From Mangifera indica (lineage: Eukaryota > Streptophyta > Magnoliopsida > Sapindales > Anacardiaceae): DNA of 64,000 nt. Position 1 is the first letter of the stretch; each line of letters starts with the position of its first letter. The position numbers and the translations under genes are program-made. The stretch covers positions 9,829,537 through 9,893,536 of the forward strand of contig NC_058155.1 in assembly GCF_011075055.1 (NCBI RefSeq), read 5' to 3'. Below the pieces are notes generated by a model. The model had not been told where the DNA came from. It did no database searches and was given only the letters and a program-made list of their open reading frames with translations. This document shows, piece after piece, positions 23,701 through 36,156 of this stretch.

Positions 23701-23986
23701 GTGCCCTGAGCTGTCCTTCATTCTCTGGTCTCACTCTCGATCTCACAGACGAACGCCCTACACAACTGAACACAGAAACATTAGCTCCTTTTACTTCTGT
23801 GTTTACTTTGAACCTTCTTCTTCTTCTTCTCGTTTTATTTAAAATTCATCTATCTTCACTCTTTTGTACTTAGGGTTAGGGTTGGGGTTGGGGGTAGTGT
23901 TTCTTTTGAAAGTCCTATCTACCAATTTGTTTCTCTCTCTTTTTTGTAATGCTTCACAACCCTCTTAATTTAACTCAAAAACAGCA
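23701..23986 (+). promoter_or_regulatory. 5' UTR/promoter-proximal region of the first GATA gene, with telo-box-like and CTT tracts
   Basis: A CTTCTTCTTCTTCT tract (about 23815-23831) and TTAGGGTTAGGGTTGGGGTT (about 23870-23889) lie just upstream of the ATG. Pyrimidine tracts and telomere-repeat-like (telo-box) motifs are common near plant transcription starts, often of housekeeping genes. Their role here is inferred only. Confidence 0.5.
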
Positions 23987-26900
23987 ATGTACGGTCACTC
24001 TCAGCCAATGAACATCCCCACTCAAATGTCCGCCGGCGCCGACGAAGACGACGTCTCTGTCGGCGCCGATAATCACCACCTGGGCTACGACGCTCACTCC
24101 CTGGGAAACGGCGTTGTCATCGAAGATGTTGCTCCTGGTTCTGTTTACGGTTCATCCTCTGGCTCTGAACTGGGTAATTCGAGCCAGCTCACCCTCTCCT
24201 TTCGCGGCCAGGTCTATGTCTTTGACGCGGTCACTCCTGATAAGGTAATACATGAATTTGCACTTTGTTTTTCGTTTTAGTTGTATTAATTAGGTTTTGG
24301 AATTCGATTTTTTACATTGAAGTTTACGAGTCTTTGTGGTTTGGACCTTTGATTGATGCTTATATAACCGGTTGTATTTAGTTGTTTTAATGAAATTAAA
24401 ACTAAGTAACACTTCAAAAAATTACGGGTTTTTGGTTAATATCTTTTTAGGCAAATATATTTGTAGTGTTATGGGCGTCTGGCTTGTAAACATTTCAAGA
24501 TTTTGATTGTTTTCTTTGTGTGGTAATTGTAGGTTCAAGCTGTACTGCTACTGCTGGGAGGATGCGAGTTTTCATCGGAGCCACCAGGAATGGAGGTGAT
24601 TCCACACAATCAGAGGGTATTTAACTATTCAACTATATAAATGTATGCCACACCGTCTCATTTTATGTTTTAAATCTCTACTGGCATTGTGTTTAGGGTG
24701 TTGCTGACCTTCCAGGAAGGTGTACCCAACCACAGAGAACTGCTTCATTAAATAGGTTCCGACAGAAGAGGAAAGAACGCTGTTTTGACAAGAAAGTCAG
24801 ATATAGTGTCCGCCAAGAAGTTGCTCTTAGGTGTGGCAATTTATTTCAGTTGATATTTCTTCCATTACAGTTTTGCTGTGTATACAGTTAAACTAGCTGG
24901 ACAACACTTGCTTGGTACTTTTGTTTCCATTTAAATATTTATGTCATTGAACAAGCTAGATATGGTTGGTTTTTAGTGCTGGTTGGAATATGATAACTAG
25001 CTTCTTCTCTTTTTGGATTGGCTCAACAGACGCCAATACATTTTCTTTGTTTCCATTTTAAGGAATTTCAAATATATTATACTCTGGATTTATCTCTGAA
25101 TTTCTGTTTGTTGGCTCTTGAAATAGTGGTGTTTTGCAAGAAGTATTCATGTGGTATTGCTTCCGGGAAGCCTTGTAAAGCAAAGAGCCAAGATATCTAG
25201 TTTATCTGAAAACCATTGTGAATACTCTTTTCATTGGCCATAAAGTTTTCTTAATTGAAATTGGCTTTTAAAGAGCTTTATACAGTCTATAATAAGCTAC
25301 AGTAATGGCTTCTATCAGTTACTTGTCTGTTCTTGAGTTTTTGGCTTGGAGATAACTATAGATTTTTGTTACAATGCAAGCCCATTATTTGAAGGGTTTT
25401 CTATTGTATTTTGAATTTTTGGTTTCATTCAAGGAGGAATTTGTAAGGAGGATGTACATTGGGAATTTGGGACCTTTTGTGCTGATTTTATCTTCCCAGC
25501 AGAAAATGTACTTTATGGTAGCTTTTTATTATCAATAACCAAGGAATTGTGCTCATATTTTCCTTGTGGAATGTTTTTGTATTTTTTTCCTGTTTTACTG
25601 ACAATTTTCACTATGGAAGAATGCAATATTTTGTGGACAACCTTTATCAATTATTTTGCATTATTTCTATATATGATAACTAATGCTATTCTACTTACCT
25701 GATCCACTTGTTTATCTCTTAGTTTCATTCATTGATACAATACTATTTTTTACACTTCTATAGATAAAATAAAAGTCAAAATTTTCCAACAATTTTTTGG
25801 TTTTTCAGGATGCAGAGGAACAAAGGTCAATTTACTTCAGCCAAGAAGTCTGAAGGGGGAGCTTTTAGTTGGGGTAGTTCCCAGGATTCAGGGCAGGATA
25901 ACAGTTCATCAGAAACCTTGTGAGTTTCATGCCATCTCCAAGTTCTATTGTTTTCAGCCTCTCCATTTCTTTCCATGGAACACGAATGTGATTGTGGTTT
26001 TCCCTATACTATATTTTCTTTGATCCCTTTCTTTGAAGACTTTGCATTCTGTTGCCATTGGGTTCTTGTTTTAAGGTGTACTTCTTACTGATCCAGTTGC
26101 TCGAAATTCTAGTGGTCAAGTGAGTTTCAACATTAAAAATTCACCAGTTCTAACTTCTGCGTGTTTTCCTAGGTGTTCACATTGTGGCATTAGTTCAAAG
26201 TCCACGCCCATGATGCGACGTGGTCCGTCTGGCCCAAGGTCTCTCTGCAATGCCTGTGGTCTTTTTTGGGCAAATAGGGTCAGTATTCTATTATTTATAA
26301 TACTTATCTATATCATAAATTTTTGTTGTGCATATGTCATGCTTTTAATTTTATCACAAAAGATTGCCCAGGTTCTGACAATAAATTTGCCTATACTTAT
26401 AAAGTTGGCATGTAAACAGAATTTTCTTTATCTTGGTTGTATCTCTGGTATGTATATGCTCTTGCTTTATGTGTTGGTTTGAATTATTTATTGTTCCCCC
26501 AGTACATGAATAGGAGTATTTATTGGGCTGATTATTGTCTGGAGCAATATGCATGCTGTCTCACATTTCTAATCTTTATCTGATTAGCATAATATTTTGG
26601 TTGTGTTTATTTGTGGTTTAGGTTGATTGATAGGATTGAGCTAAAACTATCTGACATTTTAATCATGATAGCCACAATTGTAAACAAACATTAATCCATG
26701 AGATGGATATTGGCTGATAAAGATACATGATAGTTTACTTTTATAATATCCACCCAATTGGTGGGGCACTGAAATTTGAAATCCTTCAAAACTTTTAGTG
26801 ATTAAATAGAACTTAATACACTTGCATGCATCATGTACTTAGGAATTATTAGAACTAGCGCTTCTGTGTCTTGTAGTTGCTGCCCATGGGTGAATTTTGT

Positions 26901-27423
26901 GGTAACTTGACACGTCTGCAACATATGATTTTGTATTGTCAAAGTTATTGATTTTCATCATTAGACTCCCAACACTTGCTGAATCTCTTTGTAAAAGAAA
27001 TGCCTACAAATTTCACTTCTCATTTGCATTTCTCATGTTCAGTCTTATCAGTTGTGTATTACTGAAGCATCAGGCAAAGATGTTTATTGACATTACTTAA
27101 GAAATGTATAGTCTTTTTATGACATCCCTGGCTGATGTGACTTTTTTGACAATGGAACTATGCAGGGTACTCTGAGGGATCTTTCCAAGAAAACCCAGGA
27201 CCATTCCCTCACTCCAATTGAGCAGGTGTGTAAGATCTAGTACATAATTCTTGGTTAAATGTAATGATCTCTCCTCCTTGTATCTAAATGTGGAACGGCA
27301 TTGTTCCTGATGTAGGGTGAAGGAGAAGCAAATGACTTGGACTGCAGAACGGCCTTCCACACAGACAACGACCTAGTTTCTTTCTCAAATGATGAGGACA
27401 CTGCTTTATTAACTGAGCATTAA
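23987..27423 (+). CDS. TIFY-CCT-GATA transcription factor (ZIM/ZML class), first tandem copy
   Basis: Seven exons join in frame to 286 aa: 23987-24244, 24533-24616, 24697-24830, 25809-25919, 26173-26278, 27166-27225 and 27316-27423. All introns are GT-AG. Exon 1 ends in the TIFY region ([19 protein letters not shown], then [10 protein letters not shown] from exon 2). The CCT domain spans about residues 132-174 ([14 protein letters not shown]...[11 protein letters not shown]). The GATA finger has cysteines at 197, 200, 221 and 224, spaced C-X2-C-X20-C-X2-C, which is the spacing of the ZML class. The order TIFY, CCT, GATA is that of Arabidopsis GATA24, GATA25/ZIM and GATA28. Such proteins bind DNA in the nucleus and affect cell elongation and light acclimation. 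The protein is shorter than its neighbour because exon structure ends earlier at the C-terminus. It lies head-to-head with the CTR1-like kinase across a transposon-filled gap. Confidence 0.95.
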
Positions 27424-29319
27424 GTCTTCATACTATAATTAGTTATGGTGGTCAGGCTTTGGCGATGTCATTAAAGTAGAAGTTTTTTCTAGTACTTAAA
27501 TTTAGCTTGTCCTTTATGTACAGATATTATAGTCCCCTCGTCAATATATGAGGTTGTCTCTTTGTATTTATTGCTACTTTACATGAGGTCACCGCAAAGG
27601 CAACTCTTAGATGTATCACCCATAAACCAAGCTTAAAATCAGATAATAATATTTGTAAATTGTATATGATTCCGCCCTACCTAAACAAGTCGGGTCCCTC
27701 TGTTTGAGCCCTTTTTGTTTTTCCCTTTTAATCCTCAAATAGATACCTTAAATCGACTTTTGATGTCTGTCTCACCAAAAACAAATTCAAAATATTATAG
27801 GGTTAGATATACAGGTCCAAACCGGCAGAAATTCCTTCCGTTCCCCTGCATGTAAGTCTAGTTTTGAGCTGTTTACTACGTCTATATGGATATAGTAATT
27901 TCTTTTATTTTCGGATTGGGTTGTGGTTTTCTTATTCTTTTAACTTTGTGCTGCAGGTAAAGGACTGGTAAAATGTCCCCAATCTATCTCCAGTCTCAAA
28001 AGAGCTTATACTGAAACTTAATCAGACATTCTTTTCCAGGCTTACACATGCCATGCCATGGCATCCGACTTGACTTTGTTTTCCCATTTTGGACAACAAA
28101 ACTCTGACAATCTATGAGAATGTATACACCATTTCTCTTTTAACTTGAGCAAATTACCCGATCGGAACTAAAACTATCGGGTACTCAGCTATGGGTTCTG
28201 GTTTTTGTCCAGAACCTAAAGAAATAGGGTAGGTTTTAGGTAATAAAATGAAGGGAATCCTATTTGCTTTGCTCGATTATCTTTCTCTAATTCTCTCCCG
28301 CTTTCAAAATCTCTCCCAAGCTGAATCTTAGAACTTCGTCTCCTTGGCTTGGTTCCAGAGATTTGAATTAGGCTGACGAAAACCTTTGATATTATTTATA
28401 TCATTCGGTTTGTAAAGTTTACAGAAACGATGAGAGAAGAAGTTATGAGCTCCGAAGGGACCAAGCATCCCACTCCTACTGCAATGTGTGCTTAATCACC
28501 TCTCATATTCATTTTTCCTCATTTTATGCTTCTCAATTTAGGGTTGTCTTTAAAATAGGGTTTAGCTACTAGCCGACAAATGTAGTCCTTGAATGGTAGG
28601 GAACTAGAACAACTTAAACAATCATAGTGATCTTGTTTTTTTTTCAAAGGTAAAAACAGAACGAAAATTAGGACGGTGGTTGTGGCCTGTTATTTGTTGC
28701 CTGAAAAGTGAGTGTGTATATTGAAAGAGGTTCCGGATAGTAATCAAAATTTACCTGAAACCTGCAAGGTTTGTTCCAGGCAGATTTCGGGTTCCCATTC
28801 CTGAAATTTTTACAAAATATCCAGGCCGTTCACTCGTACTTTTTGCATTTGTAGGAGACTCTGTCTACTTAGTGTACTTCCTATTGCTGAAACTAGGCGG
28901 AGCAAAATTCCCAGTAGGGTATCACATAACAACAATCTCCTCTTTAGTCTCCTCCCTAAGCTTGGAAACACCAAAATTTCTCCGTGGTCTTGGTCAAAAG
29001 AATAATTGGTTTTTTGAATTAAAAGGGGACACGGAATGTTTCTGAAGCTGGGAAGCATGTCGTTATGCAATATGTTGGGGATCAAGGGAATAGTCCATAT
29101 TTAAACTTCACTTTCTATTGGTTTTGGTTTTGGTTTTGGTTTTTCATATTCTATCCTAATTCCCAGCACTTATTTGTTTGTCAGAGATATTGAAATCTGA
29201 CACATGCAGAGCGTGAAAATATATAAATCCAATGAGCTCAATTTAGGATTTTTAAAAGGCCAAATGACTTATTCCCACCTAAGGTTTAATGCAAAACCAA
29301 ACTCGTACCCACGAGTAGC

Positions 29320-29705
29320 ATCATGAATCTACACCAAACAATCCAATAGAATAATTTATTTGTATGATGCATTTTATTCATCATTGAGTAAAAAAGATAT
29401 TTTAAAGATTAGTTAAGAATGTGAATAAGAAGACGAGATTATCTCTACTTAGGGATGAAAATCTCAACATTAGTGGTTTAGGAGAAAGGAAGTCAACAAG
29501 ATAAATACGAACATTATGAATCTACACCAAACAATCCAATAGAATGATTTATTTGTATAATGTATGCTATTCATCATTGCGCAAAAAAAGTATTTTGAAG
29601 ATTAGTTAAGATTGTGAATGAGGAGATGAGATTATCTCCCCTTAGGGATGAAGATCTCAACATTGGTGATTTAGGAGGAAAAAAGTCAACAAGATAAATA
29701 CAAAG
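29320..29705. repeat. Tandem duplication, unit about 191 bp
   Basis: Two adjacent units begin ATGAATCTACACCAAACAAT and end GTCAACAAGATAAATAC; they differ at scattered bases. The array sits just inside the solitary Mutator-like terminus at 29258 and may be part of that element. Confidence 0.85.
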
Positions 29706-30439
29706 GGATAAGGTTAGTGGTCATGTAGGCTTTGACAAATCACCAATCTATAAGGTCAAATTTGGCCTTTAATGAGATTGAGAGACCAAATTTAATCTTA
29801 TTGGTGTCAATCCTAAATCTAGCGTATTAACAATAATAGAGACTAGATCCAATGTTGGTAATTGTTGAGAGATCTTTTTGGCCTACATAAGAACTATTGG
29901 AAGGTTTTCGAGCACATATGAATGTGATTCTTAAGGACTTTGGTGGATTACCTAATTATGATGGTGGAGGAGAATTCATTAGTCGAGAAGAACTCTTTAG
30001 TGGAATAGATACTGACAATAGTGGAAAGAATGAACTTGATAGTGGATTGGATGTTTTTGTTAGTAATGGAGATGAACTTGCTGTTAGGTAAGATATAAGT
30101 AGAAATAATTGTGGTGATGTAGGCAAACTAATTGTTGAAGAGGGAGGGGAGAAAGTGTATCACTTGTCGAGGGTGTTTATATAATTCAATAAAAATTAAG
30201 AAAAAAAAATTATAATTGAGATTTGTATTTAGTAATTATAGTAGTTTTGTAGTTTCACTGTAATTTATAGTGAAACTAAATAATTTTTATTAATATTAGT
30301 GGATAATTGATAAGTAACTGAACTTCTTAAATTTAAAAAATAAGAAAACTATATCTTAAAATTTGGGTGAAATTTAGCTTGATATTGTTTGTTGGAAGGT
30401 TATTTATTTTTACAATAAAATTGGATATATATTTTTTTG

Positions 30440-30560
30440 ATTATATAATTAGATATACATATGATATAATATTATATAATTAATTGATTTTAAATTAATA
30501 ATAAATAACACTAAATTATATAATAATACATTATTATATATCTAATTATGTATTTAACCA
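30440..30560. mobile_element. MITE-like copy, diverged
   Basis: Arms resemble the window's MITE family (TATAATATTATATAATTAAT and ATTATATAATAATACATTAT) with linker TTTTAAATTAATAATAAATA. More degraded than the intronic copies. Confidence 0.4.
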
Positions 30561-31410
30561 AAAGTACTATCCCTTTAGTAGGAGGAGGCTCAGAACAATT
30601 TCTTAACTCAAAGAAAGGTTTGGAGGAGTTTAATAAAAGTTAGGCCATCGGCCTAACTTGGACCTTGACTACCATTGAAATTGAATATTGCTGTCAGTCA
30701 AGTCCACGCCTGGTCTCGTTTCGCTAAAAGAGAGACGCGGCAGACAGGGCAGACCCGAGTAACCATGATACATATATATATATAAAATAATAATAATAAA
30801 CATAAGACATGTCATGTATATAATTTAAAAAATAAAATTATATTTATAAATAAATTACACATATGTGTATACTAAAATAATAATTTGTAATTGAATGTAT
30901 AATTGTTAATATTTTAAATATAATATATATTTTATAATAAATATAAATAAATAAAAAATAATATTATAATAAAATACTTTAAATTAATATGATATAATAA
31001 ATATATTATATAATATAATATATATTATTAATATTAATTAATATATTTTTTTAAAAAATAATAATATAATAAAGATGCCTAAAAACATTATAGAATTTTA
31101 AAAGTGTTTCAGAAGATGGCTATGAATTTGGATCATTTTTTCTTTTTTTTGGGTTTCAAAATCAAAATAGAGCCATCCATCAATTCTCATGAATCAAATT
31201 CTCATGAATCAAGCATTCCATTATAACACTATACGGTTTATAGTACCCAATAAGATCTCCACCCTTGACTTGAGTCTCTTTCAATCCAAAAGTAAAACAC
31301 AAACTAAAATCTAGTTTGTATTTTTTTTTTAATTCCAATTTGAGCCTGGTCGAGGAAACACCACCTTTCCTTCTTCCAAATCTTAGCTATATTTAGGGTA
31401 CTTTCGCGCC

Positions 31411-31440
31411 CCCTCTCTCTCTCTCCCTTTTTTTTTTTTT
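31411..31440. repeat. Pyrimidine tract (CT repeats then T run)
   Basis: CCCTCTCTCTCTCTCCC followed by about a dozen T. It lies about 210 bp upstream of the second GATA start codon, where such tracts often flank plant core promoters. Confidence 0.6.
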
Positions 31441-31550
31441 AAATTTTTCCTTAAAAAATTATTAATCTTTTAAAGATTTTTATTTTTTATTATTTCTTAT
31501 CTGTTTCTTTATCTTTCATTTCCATTTTCGAAGCTACTGCGAGCTCAAAA

Positions 31551-31639
31551 ATGATTAAATTTCCGAGTTAGGGTTTTTGACCTAGACCGAAGCATAAACG
31601 ATGATGCTTGTTCCAGGTAATAATCGGCGGAGGAGCTAG
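31551..31639 (+). promoter_or_regulatory. Two upstream ORFs in the leader of the second GATA gene
   Basis: An ATG at 31551 opens a 6-codon frame ending TAG at 31569-31571. A second ATG at 31601 (ATGATGCTTG) opens a 12-codon frame ending TAG at 31637-31639, only 12 bases before the main ATG at 31652. If both are in the mature leader they could lower translation of the main frame. Whether this stretch is transcribed or spliced is not known. Confidence 0.45.
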
Positions 31640-31651
31640 GGTTTCCTTGTT

Positions 31652-34600
31652 ATGGCGGCTGCGAATCCTCAGCCACTGCAGGCTCGGCCGTTTCAAGAGC
31701 AACGGCGAATACCAATACAGGTCGAAGATGAAGACGGCGATTACGAGGATGGTGATGGCATAGATGATATGGAAGAAGGAAACATTAATTCCATGAATAT
31801 TATGAACAATTGCAATAACAATAATAATAGCAGCAATACTAATAGTTCAGTGGTTAACGTGGCAGAACACGGAGTTGTTCTGGCCGCGGCTTCCAGGAGG
31901 AGTGAGCTCACGCTCTCTTTTGAAGGCGAAGTTTATGTGTTTCCTGCTGTTACTCCGGAAAAGGTACTTTTTCTTTTTTGTTCTTGCATTTCTGTTTATT
32001 ATGGGTAGTTATAGGCTGATAATTCGAGTTTTGCTAGCTTTGTTGAGTAATTTATTTTATCGATAGTAATTTTTGTTGTTTATAATATATAGTAATTCTG
32101 TCTTTGTTGAACGTTTATAATAGATGGTATGCTGTTTGATATTTTGTAATTTGAGGTTTTTTTTACTTTGTCTTGTAATTGGCGGTTTATTGGAGTTTGA
32201 GGACAGTTGTTTCAGTATCTCAGTTAGTTCTTTGGAAGTTTTCTAGTTGTATTGGCGGTGTAAGTGAGTGTGCGCCTGTTAGTTTTTCAATCGTGGATTG
32301 TTAATGAATTTATGGACTATTTGGAATTTTCTTGGGTGAACGCTTGACGCTTTTTTCTTTTAGGAGTTTTGGTTTGGTTTGCTTTTTTCTTTGTTAAGTT
32401 TTGACTTTTAGTATCTTTTAGTAATGTAACCCTTTTTTCGATGTGTAATGAGTTTGAGCTTTAGGTTCTCTTTTGTATCATAAGAATGCATCACTTTAGC
32501 AATATCTGTTTCTCTTTCTCTCTCTCTCGCTTTTTTTTCCCCCTATTTTGATTCCATGTATATTAAAGGTGTTTTATGGGATACAGGTTGACCACACTGA
32601 AAGGAAGGTTCCACTCTGGAAATAACTTTCATTCCCTGTTTGCCCTTTCATTTGTAAAACGGTTCCCTAGATACTCATTGAACACTGAAAGGAAGGATGA
32701 ACCCTGGAAATTACTTTCATTCCTTCTTTGCCCTTTCATTTTGTAAAATGGGATCCCTAAATTAGATGCTTTGGTGTGGTGTCCTTTACATAATGCATAT
32801 AAATAGTTGTTGGTTTCTTGCTGTTAAACTTTAAATTTCGCTATATTACTTTTCTTTGTTGCTTTTGTTCTTGCTCTCTGATTATGTGTTTAAGACTGGT
32901 CAAGTTTGCTGTATACTGCTTCACCACAGTTTTTCTTTAAATGGGTTTGTTGGTTTGGAGGTTTTCATGGGTTTATTGAATTCTAATAATAGGTGCAAGC
33001 TGTGCTCCTGCTTTTGGGAGGACGTGATATACCTACTGGTGTACCTACAATTGAAGTACCTTATGACCAAAATAACAGGGTAAATGCTTGCAAATTATGA
33101 AAATTTGTTAGAGTTTAAATGGGTCTTTGGCTTTTATGATCTTGTCTAACATTCTGTATTCTCTAGGGTTTTGGTGACACCCCAAAGCGCTCAAATCTTT
33201 CAAGAAGAATTGCCTCCCTTGTAAGGTTCAGAGAGAAACGAAAGGAGAGATGTTTTGACAAAAAAATTAGGTACACTGTACGGAAAGAAGTTGCACAAAG
33301 GTACACCGTTTTTTCAAAATTCCTAACTAATGTTTCCAAATTTAACCATTTGAGATGGTCATTTGTGCTACTATATTATTGAATATGAATGATGAAATTA
33401 TAGGATTCTTTTGCTTTATTATCCCTGTAGGATGCACCGTAAGAATGGACAGTTTGCATCTTCAAAAGAAAGTTCAGGTCCTTCACATTGGGATTCTTCA
33501 CAGAGTGGCCTTCAAGATGGCTCTCCTCGTCCAGAGACTGTGTGAGTTCTTTATATTCTCTGTAACAACGAATTTTAGCATTTGGAAATATTTCTCATGA
33601 ACAATTGTTTTCATGAGGTGTTTTTGGTAAAATACCGCTGATTTGTGTATATGTTTACTTGTACTGTTAATATTATCCAGTCTTCGGAGATGCCAGCATT
33701 GTGGTGTTAGTGAAAATAACACCCCAGCAATGCGTCGTGGGCCAGCTGGACCAAGAACTTTATGTAATGCATGTGGGCTTATGTGGGCAAATAAGGTTTG
33801 GCTGTTTCTGATTTTTTAAGTAAAGACATTTGTTCTTAACCATGCATGTGCATAAAGTTATGTTGCAATTGTGCTTTTCTATCAATACTCAAGAACAGTT
33901 GATATGGCTTAAGATGGAATGATCAGATTCTTTTCTTCTCTCTACAGATGCACAAAGCTCTTAGCTTTGCCTAAATGTGACCCTGTGCCACTCAGGGGCT
34001 CTTTAGAATTGGCAAATATATAGTGTTTTCCTCAGTGTATTAATCTTGACATGATAACGCAATCAGGCTCAATTACATCTAATAAAGCATCTTTCCTGTC
34101 TATATCAATAACTACATAGTGTTTCATCTGATTCAGTTTGCTTCCTATAGTGTATTGTGCCAAATATCTTGATGGTGATGGGCTTTGCTTCTTGTTATTG
34201 GTGTTGCTGAGATACATTTATTTTTAGTGATGTGTCATTTTCCTGAACCCGTTTATGGCCTTGCAGGGAACACTGAGAGACCTGAGTAAGGGAGGAAGGA
34301 GTCTATCAATGGACCAAATTGAACCTGTATGTACTCTAATTAAGATTAACATATTTTGTTTCTCTCGTATTTTTTTATTTAGAAGCTAAGCCCATCTAAC
34401 AGGGTAGATTACATGAGTTGTGAGCTTAGGTTTTAGTTCAAAGCTAAGTTTGTGTGGACTCTCTTTTCTCAAAAAAAAAAAAAAAGTTGTGTGTGCATGA
34501 TTGTTGTTACAGTGGGATGACCTTAATTTTCTCATCTCTGTGCTTAAATGACTTGTTTTTTATTTCAATGATGTTTTGTGAGATTAGAAATCATGTGTGT

Positions 34601-36156
34601 CAGTGATGCTTTTTGCTCTATCTCATCATTGATTTATCTACTGTTATTTATGGGATTTGTAGGAAACTCCAATGGATGTTAAGCCATCGATTATGGAAGG
34701 AGAATCCTCTGGCAATCTGGAGGAGCGTGTAATCTTATCTTTATATCTTTTTTGATTTCCTTTCAAATTGGGTAGGCTTAATTTTGTACTATGGTGTGTG
34801 TAGGGAACTCCTGAAGATACTTCTAGGGCTGTTAATGGAGGGTCAAATGATCCTTCAGTGGACCCAGATGAAGAAGTATGTTTGAGTACCAGCATTAGTG
34901 ATGTAAATCAGTGAATTCCTTTGTTCAGTTTTTCTATGTCTTATATTTAAGCTTAGAACTTTGAGTGAGGACTATTACTTAGTACTGCTTTTACTGGCTT
35001 AAGGGATTTCAAGACCACACCAATCTCTTTTACTTAGGCATAATGTAAAACTAAGCAAAGCATGATTATTGGTGAGAGATAATCTTTTATAATTAGCAAC
35101 TCGACCTTTGTCTGAGTACACTGCAGGGCTTAGACAGCAAGGTTAGTGATGGAGAGTGTATAAGTTCTCCATTCTGTATTTGGCTCAAATTTGTAAGGGG
35201 AAGAGTCAACAAGCAATAAAAAAATGCATTTGGCATGATTTTAACAAAGTTATTACACACATTTCAATTGAAAACCTTGAACCTGGCTAGCCTCGCACTC
35301 CAAATAGGAAGGATTTGCAGGGGTGGCTTCTCTAGTTTTTGTGTTCAAGTTTATCATATGTTAGGCAGGTATAGCATGGTGGATACCGCCTAATATATCA
35401 ACCCACATATAAATGCTAACCTGCTATACTATTATGTTGATAAAATTTTGAATGGCTACATATTTGATGTCTCTTTCTAATAGAATTAGTCATTCCTGGT
35501 GGGCAATGTATTTGAGGATAGGTAATGAGCAGAAATGGTGCATTTATTCTTGGGTTTTTGTATTTTTGTGACAGATATTTGATATTAACAACTGATACGA
35601 GTCATTTTTTCTTCCATTTATATGAGGGATATATGTTTTTAGGTAATGTTGCATTTCTGTATGTAGGATATGCATGGAGCAACTGAAGATCTCACAAATA
35701 CTTTGCCAATGGGAATGGTCCATTCCTCAGCCAATGATGATGAGCAGGTAAAGCATCTATATTGATGATCTAATGGGATGGCATGTAATTCTTAGAGGCT
35801 TTTGGTATCAAGGCAACAGTTGTTCCCCACCATAGATATTGTGTATCTCCAAAAAGAATTATCATGCCAACGAGAGATAAGTTCCGATTAGGTTCCCTTG
35901 AGAATTTAAAAATTTAAAAGAAGTTAAAATTTTTTTATCTTTGAGATTTGCCAAATGACCTCTTTATTCATTCCCACAACCCATGTCCTTTTTTCTTAAA
36001 GTACCATATTTTGGAGAGGCTTGCTTCATAATGATGAATCTCTTCAAATTGATATACATTATTTCATGTCAGTAGTCTTATGATCTGCAGGAACCTCTGG
36101 TAGAGCTTGCTATTCCTTCAGATACAGATATTGACCTCCCTTCCAACTTTGATTAG
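31652..36156 (+). CDS. TIFY-CCT-GATA transcription factor (ZIM/ZML class), second tandem copy
   Basis: Ten exons join in frame to 367 aa: 31652-31963, 32993-33079, 33167-33300, 33431-33541, 33681-33795, 34267-34326, 34663-34728, 34804-34875, 35667-35747 and 36091-36156. All introns are GT-AG. Exons 3, 4 and 6 have the same lengths (134, 111, 60 nt) and phases as in the first copy, showing common origin. The N-terminus has an acidic run and an Asn/Ser tract ([13 protein letters not shown]). TIFY region: [22 protein letters not shown] domain at about 151-193. GATA finger cysteines at 219, 222, 243 and 246 (C-X2-C-X20-C-X2-C). The acidic C-terminus ends [11 protein letters not shown], as I recall for GATA24/28-type proteins. 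This is the fuller of the two paralogues. It is tail to tail with the SABRE-like gene. Confidence 0.96.
32587..32765. repeat. Tandem duplication in intron 1 of the second GATA gene
   Basis: Two units of about 87-90 bp, each with ACACTGAAAGGAAGG, CTGGAAAT, ACTTTCATTCC and TTTGCCCTTTCATTTTGTAAA-like blocks and several differences. Confidence 0.75.

Larger units (their letters stand above)
27424..31400. other. 3' UTR and non-coding spacer between the two GATA genes
   Basis: The first part is the 3' UTR of the upstream gene. The rest contains no convincing gene. There is a Mutator-like left terminus at 29258-29284 (GGCCAAATGACTTATTCCCA) without an obvious right partner, a tandem duplication at 29320-29705, a MITE-like segment at about 30440-30560, and almost pure AT sequence from 30775 to 31080. 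An ORF at 29897-30091 (64 codons, acidic, Gly/Asp/Glu/Asn-rich) is not recognised. Confidence 0.5.

Noticed and set aside
28430..28490. Short ATG frame starting MREEVMSSEGTKHPTPTAM
   Set aside because: Looks exon-like for about 20 residues, but no following exon or family could be recognised.
29897..30091. 64-codon acidic ORF between the GATA genes
   Set aside because: It might be real but has no family match I can name, and it sits in what looks like repeat-derived sequence, so no gene was called.
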